5,476 bases of DNA from positions 1 through 5,476 of the forward strand of contig CAYIAN010000036.1 of assembly GCA_964361435.1 (NCBI GenBank), in the 5' to 3' direction. The stretch comes from GWA2-46-10 sp964361435. GTDB lineage: Bacteria > Patescibacteriota > Minisyncoccia > UBA6257 > Colwellbacteraceae. The position numbers and the translations under genes were made by a program. The notes beneath the pieces are model-generated. The model was not told the DNA's origin. It searched no databases and worked only from the letters and a program-made list of their open reading frames with translations. Below, piece by piece: positions 1 to 5,426 of this stretch (the first letter of the stretch is position 1; each line of letters starts with the position of its first letter).

Positions 1-2033
1 GAGAGAATAATGGCATCCTCGAAATTAGCCCCCTCCCACGAGACGAAGGCAACCACGAGATTTTGGCCTAAGGCCAAAGTTCCATTATCAGTTGATTGCC
101 CATCCGCCAGAATTTCTCCCCTTTTCACTTTCTGTCCTTTTTTAACTAAGGACGTGTGAGATTGAGCCATATTCTGATTACTCATCTTAAATTTCTCAAG
201 GGGGTACACATGTTTTTTACCACCGCTGTCTTTGACAACGATCTTTTCGGCGTCAATATCTGCCACCTCTCCATTCGTTTTCGAAACCACTAAATATCCA
301 GAATCTAGCGCTACCTTATCTTCCATCCCCGTCCCCACATACGGAGCGTCTGGCTTGATGGATGGTACCGCCTGACGCTGCATGTTTGATGCCATAAGGG
401 CTCTGTTGGCGTCATCGTGCTCCAGGAAGGGCACTAGGGCAGCGGCGGCACTAACTAGCTGCTCTGGAGCCACTTCCACAAAATCAACGTCCTTGGCTTG
501 GCAAGTCCCCGGCTCCCCTCCAATACGAGCCTCTACAACATCATCTGTAATCATGCCCTTCTCGTCGAAGTGCGCATTAGCTGAAGCAATTTTGTGCTGT
601 TTTTCTTCTCCAGCATCAAGCCATACTATTTTTTGCGTGAGCTTACCCCCCTCTATTTTGGCATACGGAGTTATTAAAAACCCAAACTCATTGAGCTTTG
701 CGTAGTTTGCGAGACGATTTACCAGACCAATATTAGCTCCCTCTGGAGTTTGAATGGGACAGATGCGGCCATAGTAAGAGCTATGCACGTCGCGTACTTC
801 AATCCCAGCGCGCTCACGGGTTAAACCTCCTGGGCCCAAGGTGGTCAAAATGCGTTTGTGTTCAACCGCGTCTAATGGGTTTACCTGATTCATAAATTGG
901 GACATCTGAGAAGAAGCAAAAAACTCCTTCACTACAGCGACCAACGGCCTTGGGTTTACTAATGATGTTGGAGTTGCCTCTGCAAGATCCGTCGTGGACA
1001 TACGGTCCTGTGCGATACGCCTGATTCTCGCAAACCCTACGCGCATTCTATCTTTCAAAAATTCTCCCATAGGTCTTACTCTACGATTCTGAAGGTGGTC
1101 TATGTCGTCAGATTCTGCATCGGGAGTTTCGTTGAGACGGCAAATTTCATTCACAACCGCTGTTATATCGGTTTTGGTAAGTAACAGCCCTTTAGCCTCA
1201 ATCTTCAAACGTTTGTTGACCTTAAATCTCCCTACATCCGAAAGATCGTATCTTTCTTCTTGAAAGAGCATTGAATCAACCAATTTTTTCGCATCGTCCG
1301 ATGTGGCCAGATCTCCTGGGCGAATACGTCTATATATTTCTAAATACGAATTCTCTAGATCTTCCGCGCTGTCTTTCTTCAGAGTAGGTTCAATTTTTTC
1401 TCCAAAGGTTTTTTTTATTTCTTCTTGGGTAAAACCAAATATTCTAAGAAGAGTGGTTATGGGAACTTTACGGTGTCGATCAATTTTTACACCGATTGAG
1501 TAGTCTGGATCAGTCTCGATTTCCAACCACGTACCTCTGTTGGGAATGACTTTCGCTCCAAAAAGTTTTCTTCCCCTGTACAGATTGTCTTTAAAATAAA
1601 TTCCTGGAGAACGAACCAATTGGGAGATAACCACCCTCTCGTGTCCGCTGATAACAAACGTGCCTCTCTCCGTCATCACCGGCATATCTCCAAGATATAT
1701 TTCTTGCTCTTTCTTTTTGCCGGTAGGTTTATTGGTTAAACGTACTTTGATTCTAAGGGGAGCCTCATAGTTAATACCTTTGAAGCGAGCTTCCTGTTCG
1801 GAGTGTTTGGGTTCGTCTAGGTGATAATCTAAGAAATGTAATTCTAACTCCCTGCCGGAATAATCGGTTATTGGAGAAACCTCATCAAAGAGTTCCCTTA
1901 ATCCTTTTTCAATAAACCACTTATATGAGTCCGTTTGGATAAACTGCAAATCTGGCTGCTCTGTCAGAGCGCCTGGATGAGAAGAAAATAATTTTACCGG
2001 TAGGGCTTGCTTGGAGGTTTTATTTTTTGACAT
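1..2033 (-). CDS. rpoB: RNA polymerase beta subunit, N-terminal 677 codons (partial, runs off left edge)
   Basis: This is the beta subunit of DNA-directed RNA polymerase, which with beta' forms the catalytic cleft and the rifampicin pocket. The frame is open from ATG at 2033 to the window edge with no frameshift; codons checked at 1499, 890, 383 and 11 are all in phase. Landmarks in order: the N-terminal protrusion and lobe; the fork/rifampicin region at about residues 375-400 (SQMSQFMNQVNPL, then HKRILTTLGPGGLTRERAG); GRICPIQTPEGANIGL; PFLEHDDANRALM near 540; and WEGANFEDAIIL at the edge, equivalent to E. coli about residue 815. E. coli D516 corresponds to residue 382 here, so the N-terminal lobe lacks the large insertions of proteobacteria. 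Asn, Ile and Thr replace E. coli D516, R529 and S531. The nearest in-frame upstream codon that matters is a stop, so this ATG is the only good start. A GGGAG lies 13 nt upstream, which is rather far. The gene follows mltG by 79 nt, across a terminator-like hairpin, and is not preceded by rplL. Confidence 0.97.
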   Translation of the reverse strand, partial: MSKNKTSKQALPVKLFSSHPGALTEQPDLQFIQTDSYKWFIEKGLRELFDEVSPITDYSGRELELHFLDYHLDEPKHSEQEARFKGINYEAPLRIKVRLTNKPTGKKKEQEIYLGDMPVMTERGTFVISGHERVVISQLVRSPGIYFKDNLYRGRKLFGAKVIPNRGTWLEIETDPDYSIGVKIDRHRKVPITTLLRIFGFTQEEIKKTFGEKIEPTLKKDSAEDLENSYLEIYRRIRPGDLATSDDAKKLVDSMLFQEERYDLSDVGRFKVNKRLKIEAKGLLLTKTDITAVVNEICRLNETPDAESDDIDHLQNRRVRPMGEFLKDRMRVGFARIRRIAQDRMSTTDLAEATPTSLVNPRPLVAVVKEFFASSQMSQFMNQVNPLDAVEHKRILTTLGPGGLTRERAGIEVRDVHSSYYGRICPIQTPEGANIGLVNRLANYAKLNEFGFLITPYAKIEGGKLTQKIVWLDAGEEKQHKIASANAHFDEKGMITDDVVEARIGGEPGTCQAKDVDFVEVAPEQLVSAAAALVPFLEHDDANRALMASNMQRQAVPSIKPDAPYVGTGMEDKVALDSGYLVVSKTNGEVADIDAEKIVVKDSGGKKHVYPLEKFKMSNQNMAQSHTSLVKKGQKVKRGEILADGQSTDNGTLALGQNLVVAFVSWEGANFEDAIIL

Positions 2034-2066
2034 AAGTATCGGCTATCTCCCTTATTGAGTGTCGTC

Positions 2067-2103
2067 AAAACAAACAGGCCGTTAATCTCTCCGGCTTTGT
2101 TTG
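2067..2103 (-). terminator. Intrinsic terminator or attenuator between mltG and rpoB
   Basis: On the minus strand CAAACA-AA-GCCG pairs with CGGC-C-TGTTTG around a 10-nt loop, giving ten base pairs with a small AA/C internal loop, followed directly by TTTT and then GACG. The stem is convincing, but the T-tract is only four long before a G. It starts about 10 nt after the mltG stop codon, which fits an operon end. Since only about 33 nt and no recognisable promoter lie between it and rpoB, it may instead be a leaky terminator or attenuator that sets the rpoB level. Confidence 0.7.
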
Positions 2104-2112
2104 TAATAAATC

Positions 2113-2841
2113 TTATTCGCTTAAGTATTTAATAACATTCTGGTTGTGTTCGTCAAGGGTCTTGCCGAATACCGTCCTTCCAGTGAGAGGATCGGAGACA
2201 TAGTAAAGGTATGGGGAATTGGCTGGATTGAGGGCTGCTCTTATGGAATCTAACCCCGGATTACTGATAGGAGCCGGAGGGAAGCCCTGGTGGAGATACG
2301 TATTATAAGGAGAATCCATGGTCTTGTCTGCCTGAGTGATGGGCAAACACTCCTTTCCTTCGATCTCTTTGATATAACAAAGGGTTGTATCTATTTGTAA
2401 GGGAATCCCCACTTCCAAGCGTTTTTTCAAAATCCCGGCTACTATTCTCATCTCATATGGATCTTGGATTTCTTTTTGAATCAAAGAGGCTAAAGTCAGC
2501 ACCTCTTTTATGTTTTCATCTTCTATGGATATTCCCAATGTCTTAAGTTGCGTATTGAAATTATTTAAAAACTTTTTCTTCACCACCTCTGCTGTTGAAT
2601 CAAGAAAAAACTCGTAGGTGTCTGGGAAGAGATAACCCTCGAGTTCTTGGGACAACTCTTCTCCGACCAAAACTCCCTCCCTCTGGAGAAATTGGTTAAT
2701 TTCTCTTACATTCCATCCCTCGGGAATGGTTACTATGTTCTTGGGAGTTTCCGGTGGAGTAAAACGTGAAATCAAACGCCCCACTCCAAGGGCGCTCATC
2801 AACAAAAAGAAAGCTCCAATTATAACTATGCTTCTTCGCAC
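2113..2841 (-). CDS. mltG: Endolytic murein transglycosylase MltG (YceG-like), compact form
   Basis: MltG is a membrane-anchored lytic transglycosylase that cuts nascent glycan strands on the outer face of the membrane and is thought to set their length. The product has one N-terminal transmembrane segment (about residues 5-22), then VTIPEGWNVREINQFL, EGYLFPDTYEF, and LASLIQKE. Glu124 of that last motif aligns with catalytic E218 of E. coli MltG, which lies in ASIIEKE. Next come RLEVGIPLQIDTT, SPYNTYLHQGFPPAPISNPG and the C-terminal NPYLYYVSD-like block (here SPYLYYVSD). At 242 residues it is about 100 shorter than the E. coli protein: one of the two N-terminal repeats (the LysM-like part) is missing, while the catalytic domain is complete. 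The start is GTG at 2841, sharing its first base with the last base of the rodA stop (TAGTG), with AGAGG just upstream inside rodA, so translation is probably coupled. The stop is TAA. Confidence 0.94.
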   Translation of the reverse strand: MRRSIVIIGAFFLLMSALGVGRLISRFTPPETPKNIVTIPEGWNVREINQFLQREGVLVGEELSQELEGYLFPDTYEFFLDSTAEVVKKKFLNNFNTQLKTLGISIEDENIKEVLTLASLIQKEIQDPYEMRIVAGILKKRLEVGIPLQIDTTLCYIKEIEGKECLPITQADKTMDSPYNTYLHQGFPPAPISNPGLDSIRAALNPANSPYLYYVSDPLTGRTVFGKTLDEHNQNVIKYLSE

Positions 2842-3923
2842 TATCCTCTTACTTTTCTATCGCTCACTCCCTGAATTATACCCAAAAGCAAAGCAGTTGT
2901 GAGAAGGTTACTCCCTCCATAGCTTACCAGAGGCAACCCTACGCCAATAACCGGAAGCATTCCTGTCGCAGAGCCAATATTAATTACGAAATGGATCAGT
3001 AACATTAGTGCTGTTCCCAAAGAAAGAAACCTCCCAAAATTATTTCCAGACTCCATTCCCAAAACAAGTGTGCGATAGACAAGATATCCAAACGCAAAAA
3101 GTAAAAGTATTCCTCCAACCAAACCCCACTCCTCAACAAAAGCGGAAAAGATAAAGTCTGTGTGAGCTGCGGGCAAAAACCCCAAATGAGCTTGGGTCCC
3201 CTGACCAAACCCCTTACCCCAAATTCCCCCTGACCCTATGGCAATCTTTGACTGAATAGTGCTGTAGTTTATTCCCAAAGGATCCGTCTCTGGACTAAAG
3301 AGAGCTGCGATACGAGCTTTCTGATATTTCTCTAGAACAAAATTCCAACCAACAAATCCCACTACCACTAAAATTAATAGAGCAATTAAAAGGTGTTTGC
3401 GTTTGATCCCAGAAACTAGGAGAAACCCAAACCAAATGCCAAAGATTACTAAGGCAGTTCCCAAATCAGGTTGAAGCAAGATCAGAATGAATGGAATTAA
3501 GGCGTAAATAAGAGAGGAGAGGATTATCCTCAACCTTCCGATTGCCACATGTTTGACCGCAAAAAAACTAGAAAGCAGAATGATTAACGCTGCCTTCATA
3601 AACTCCGATGGCTGAATCTGAAAAGACCCCAGAGTAATCCAACTCTTGGCTCCTCCAATAGTAGGCGCTATGAAATACGTAATAATCAGAAGAATGAGAA
3701 TTAAAAAGTAGAAGCTGGAAAAAATCCATCTATAGCTAAGGAGCGCTTTGATATTTAAAAACGGTAATCCCGTAAGTAAAAAAACCGCCGGAATAAGCCA
3801 GATTAATTGCTTCGTTGCCAAGTCTTCCCCCGAAGAAACCAACACAAGGAGACCCATTAGGATGAGCGCGCCAGCAGAGAGCAGAAGCTTTAAATCCAGT
3901 TTAGTTCCTATGGTTCCTCTCAT
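2841..3923 (-). CDS. rodA: RodA, SEDS-family peptidoglycan glycosyltransferase
   Basis: RodA is an integral-membrane enzyme that polymerises lipid II into glycan strands during elongation, normally with a class B PBP as transpeptidase partner. The 360-residue product is almost entirely hydrophobic, with about ten membrane segments. SEDS signatures are clear: GGAKSWITLGSFQIQPSEFMK (about 90-110), QPDLGTALV (151-159), the extracellular loop IAIGSGGIWGKGFGQGTQ followed by LGFLPAAHTDFIFS, and the last-segment block GVGLPLVSYGGSN. Asp256 in HTDFIF aligns with the essential Asp of RodA (D262 in E. coli). The QGTQ...HTDFIF loop fits RodA better than FtsW. The ATG directly follows the upstream gene's stop (TAAATG), and GGAGAG lies 11 nt before it. 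The end overlaps mltG by one base. No PBP2 gene is in this window, so its transpeptidase partner must be encoded elsewhere. Confidence 0.95.
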   Translation of the reverse strand: MRGTIGTKLDLKLLLSAGALILMGLLVLVSSGEDLATKQLIWLIPAVFLLTGLPFLNIKALLSYRWIFSSFYFLILILLIITYFIAPTIGGAKSWITLGSFQIQPSEFMKAALIILLSSFFAVKHVAIGRLRIILSSLIYALIPFILILLQPDLGTALVIFGIWFGFLLVSGIKRKHLLIALLILVVVGFVGWNFVLEKYQKARIAALFSPETDPLGINYSTIQSKIAIGSGGIWGKGFGQGTQAHLGFLPAAHTDFIFSAFVEEWGLVGGILLLFAFGYLVYRTLVLGMESGNNFGRFLSLGTALMLLIHFVINIGSATGMLPVIGVGLPLVSYGGSNLLTTALLLGIIQGVSDRKVRG

Positions 3924-4673
3924 TTACCAGATGACTCTCCAGGAAATCTCCGTCTGTTCTACGTCTATGGATAAGCTGTTACGAGGAGCGGAAATTACAA
4001 AATCTCTTTCTCCAAAGGCCTCTAGGTTTCTTAATATCATTGTTCCTACATTAACCGGCTTCCCCTCTTCTGTATAAAAAAGCGCTGTTAGCACTACCCT
4101 CGAAAATGTAATTCCAGAATCATTAACGAGTAACCCCTTTGTTTGCACTAATTGTTCCGGAAAACTGGTCTCCACATCTTCAATTTTGATTTTGTAGTCT
4201 AAAAGATCTTTTTTGGAAACAAATTCAAAATCATCCAACTCGAAGGTTACCTCATTAATATCACTTGCTTTAACGTCCAACCCCACTTCCGCTATGTACT
4301 TCTCTTCTCCCGGCAAGATATTCAACTCTCCCTCTACAACCTTAATTAATTCTCCCAAAAGTCCTATAACTTGAAGTTTGTAGGGAGCTTTGAGAGCTCC
4401 AAAATTCTTGCTTGGATTTTTGACCCTCACTAGTACGCTAGACCTCTCTCCCACTTCCAATACATATTCCTCTCCAATTTCGAGGCTTAGGGTTTTAAGT
4501 TCACAATCCTCGCACGAACCGCCGCAGTCGATTCCCGCCTCACTCTGGTTTTGAATGCCATCAGTACAGGTAGGTACCGGAAAAATTAAGGGATACACAA
4601 ATGGCAGCGCCACTAAGGCAAGAATCCCCAAATAGAGCAATCCGTACAGTACGAGCTTAAGAGTCCTACTCAT
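3924..4673 (-). CDS. Membrane-anchored extracytoplasmic protein with Cys-rich motif and two beta-rich domains, function unknown
   Basis: I do not recognise a named family. The 249-residue product starts with a short basic N-terminus and one transmembrane segment (about residues 6-32, no clear cleavage site), so the rest should lie outside the membrane. Right after the anchor is C36-TDGIQNQSEAGID-C50-GGS-C54-ED-C57, a pattern I know from secreted archaeal and CPR proteins, in which four Cys and acidic residues suggest disulfides and perhaps a bound metal. Two beta-rich stretches follow: about 60-150 (LVRVKNPSKNFGA, then INILPGEE-like NILPGEEKYIAEVGL) and about 160-249 (KGLLVNDSGITFSRVVLTALFY, then GKPVNVG). 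The second resembles FxLyD/Ig-like domains. It is the first gene of the rodA-mltG unit, its TAA touching the rodA ATG, so a role at the cell envelope is likely, though this is inference. The ATG at 4673 has no Shine-Dalgarno sequence. Confidence 0.85.
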   Translation of the reverse strand: MSRTLKLVLYGLLYLGILALVALPFVYPLIFPVPTCTDGIQNQSEAGIDCGGSCEDCELKTLSLEIGEEYVLEVGERSSVLVRVKNPSKNFGALKAPYKLQVIGLLGELIKVVEGELNILPGEEKYIAEVGLDVKASDINEVTFELDDFEFVSKKDLLDYKIKIEDVETSFPEQLVQTKGLLVNDSGITFSRVVLTALFYTEEGKPVNVGTMILRNLEAFGERDFVISAPRNSLSIDVEQTEISWRVIW

Positions 4674-4681
4674 TTCTTTTA

Positions 4682-4689
4682 ATTGTATA
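4682..4689 (-). promoter_or_regulatory. Possible -10 element (TATACAAT) for the rodA-mltG unit
   Basis: TATACAAT lies between the rRNA terminator T-tract and the ATG at 4673, with a T-rich stretch upstream. No -35 hexamer is found at the normal distance, where the terminator stem lies. If used, transcription would begin only a few bases before the start codon, giving an almost leaderless mRNA, which agrees with the lack of a Shine-Dalgarno site. This is a weak call, as the sequence is simply AT-rich. Confidence 0.28.
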
Positions 4690-4717
4690 CAAAAAACAAA
4701 AGCCCGCTAGCGCGGGT
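4690..4717 (-). terminator. Strong intrinsic terminator of the rRNA operon
   Basis: On the minus strand ACCCGC-GCTA-GCGGGC forms a GC-rich stem of five to six base pairs with a 4-nt loop, followed by TTTTGTTTTTT. It lies 24 nt after the 5S 3' end and 17 nt before the next start codon, the usual place for the end of an rRNA operon. Confidence 0.9.
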
Positions 4718-4731
4718 CTCTGTTGTCAGAA

Positions 4732-4856
4732 ACTTCTATATGCCGGCGAAACTTACTTTCGCTTTGACACTATCATCAGTACCGGACACTTTCACTTCCG
4801 AGTTCGGAATGGTATCGGGTGGTACATATCCGGCTAAATCACCGGCAAATAGAAGT
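4732..4856 (-). other. Precursor-5S processing stem flanking the 5S gene
   Basis: ACUUCUAU (4856-4849) before the 5S and AUAGAAGU (4739-4732) after it are perfectly complementary. Separated from the 5S terminal helix by a single U-U mismatch (4848/4740), they extend it from 8 to about 17 positions in the precursor. Such a double-stranded stem is what a 5S maturation nuclease would recognise; which nuclease is used cannot be told. Confidence 0.7.
4741..4847 (-). rRNA. rrf: 5S ribosomal RNA, with shortened helix IV
   Basis: This is the 5S RNA of the large subunit. Helix I is formed by UGCCGGUG at the 5' end and CGCCGGCA at the 3' end. The hallmark helix III and loop segment ACCAUUCCGAACUCGGAAGUGAAA is near 4788-4811, and CCGGA/UCCGG makes helix II. 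Loop E can be aligned with E. coli GAUGGUAGUGU...GCGAGAGUAGG as GAUGAUAGUGU...GCGAAAGUAAG. Between those arms E. coli has a 12-nt helix IV hairpin, whereas here only CAAA remains. The mature length is about 107 nt rather than about 120. The exact ends are set from helix I and may be off by one or two bases. Confidence 0.95.
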
Positions 4857-4901
4857 CCCTGAAATTTATCAGACGCTTAAGTGGCCAATTTCTCCTTAAC
4901 C

Positions 4902-4922
4902 CCTCTCTTTTATAAAAAGAGG
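4902..4922 (-). other. Hairpin at the 23S 3' end / start of the 23S-5S spacer
   Basis: On the transcribed strand CCUCUUUUU pairs with its complement across an AUA loop: nine base pairs, one of them U-G. It straddles the expected mature 3' end of 23S. No T-tract follows, so it is not a terminator. It may be a processing signal or a terminal helix. The remaining spacer to the 5S (about 4857-4901) holds no tRNA and nothing else that I recognise. Confidence 0.5.
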
Positions 4923-5200
4923 CAAACGGTCTATTAGTACTCCTCGGCTGAATGCCTTACGGCACTTACACCTAGAGCCTATCAACCCGGTAGTCTTCCG
5001 GGGACCTGAACCTAATCTTGGGCGCGGCTTCGCGCTTAGATGCCTTCAGCGCTTATCCAACACAAACTTAGCTACCCAGCACTTCAGTTGGTACCAAAGC
5101 TGGTAGACCAGAGGTTCGCTCACGGAGGTCCTCTCGTACTATCCGCAAATTCCCTCAAGTTCTCCACGCCTGTAGTAGATAAAGACCAACCTGTCTCACG

Positions 5201-5413
5201 CATATCAAGTTGAAATATGGACTATACCTTCTTTCTAAACTAGAAAGTCTGACGTCTAGTCTCTACGGGTGCCTTATTCAGGCTTCCCTCGGTGTTACTC
5301 GTTAAAGCTTCACCGATATAGTCAGTTTTTCATCTAAAAAATTAGATGCCGCCGTAATTGATGTCTTAAACCTTGGATTTAGACTGTTTAGAAGTCATAT
5401 AGATAACTCCTAA
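5201..5413 (-). ncRNA. Self-splicing-type group I intron (213 nt) at 23S position 2593, no ORF
   Basis: It interrupts the 23S gene after the base equal to E. coli U2593. Numbered from its first base (5413), the core is: guide 57-65; P2 66-72/77-83; P3 CUGAC 89-93/161-165; P4 UCGGUG 98-103/120-125; J4/5 AA on both sides; P5 106-109/114-117; P6 GGG/CCC 126-128/145-147, with P6a 131-133/141-143; P7 GACUA 153-157/190-194; P8 167-172/178-183; a weak P9 196-212; and terminal G213. The R and S segments GUAGAGACUAGAC and AAGGUAUAGUCC closely resemble those of the Azoarcus tRNA-Ile intron as I recall it, so it may be IC3-like, though the subgroup is not proven. The last upstream exon base is U and the last intron base is G, as the family requires. 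It carries no endonuclease gene. Confidence 0.94.
5349..5357 (-). promoter_or_regulatory. Internal guide sequence of the intron (P1 and P10)
   Basis: UUACGGCGG, lying directly before P2, pairs with the joined exons CCGU|CGUGA over nine positions. GCGG binds the 5' exon end CCGU with the hallmark U-G wobble at the splice site (P1). UUACG binds the 3' exon start CGUGA (P10, with one G-U pair). This one segment fixes both splice sites and supports the intron ends given. Confidence 0.85.
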
Positions 5414-5426
5414 ACGGTCTAAACCC
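5375..5426 (-). promoter_or_regulatory. Long hairpin across the 5' splice site, competing with P1
   Basis: The last 13 nt of the 5' exon plus intron nt 1-11 (5426-5403) pair with intron nt 16-39 (5398-5375) around a CUAU loop. Of 24 positions, 20 are Watson-Crick, three are G-U, and one is a C-A mismatch at exon position -3. The splice-site U would pair with A rather than the conserved G, so this does not look like a working P1. It would keep the 5' splice site from the guide at 5349-5357. Confidence 0.65.

Noticed and set aside
382..705. Plus-strand open frame of 107 codons
   Set aside because: It lies wholly inside rpoB on the other strand, in a region where the RpoB translation matches the family without a break. 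Its composition is Ser/Ala-rich, with no recognisable domain.
1303..1503. Plus-strand open frame of 66 codons
   Set aside because: It is a shadow of rpoB; the minus frame reads SIGVKIDRHRKVPITTLLR and continues unbroken.
2063..2068. TTGACG as a -35 box for rpoB
   Set aside because: The hexamer 17 nt downstream is TAGCCG, and the nearest -10-like GATACT is about 22 nt away, just before the ATG.
3005..3208. Minus-strand open frame of 67 codons in another phase
   Set aside because: It overlaps the most conserved part of rodA (the HTDFIF loop) and has no features of its own.
3748..4077. Plus-strand open frame of 109 codons
   Set aside because: It is antisense to the start of rodA and the end of the upstream gene, and shows no recognisable domain or RBS.
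4848..4912. tRNA gene in the 23S-5S spacer
   Set aside because: It is too short and has no T-loop or cloverleaf pattern.
5201..5413. Homing endonuclease or other ORF within the intron
   Set aside because: At 213 nt it is filled by ribozyme helices and has no open frame of useful length.
5201..5413. Sequencing artefact or ordinary expansion segment in 23S
   Set aside because: The insert carries ordered P3, P4, P6, P7 and P8 pairings, a matching guide sequence and precise exon ends, none of which an artefact or variable loop would show.
5387..5414. Long hairpin taken as the true P1, with U-A at the splice site
   Set aside because: It lacks the conserved U-G and has a C-A mismatch two bases from the junction. 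The segment beside P2 fits both exons with U-G, so that is the better guide.
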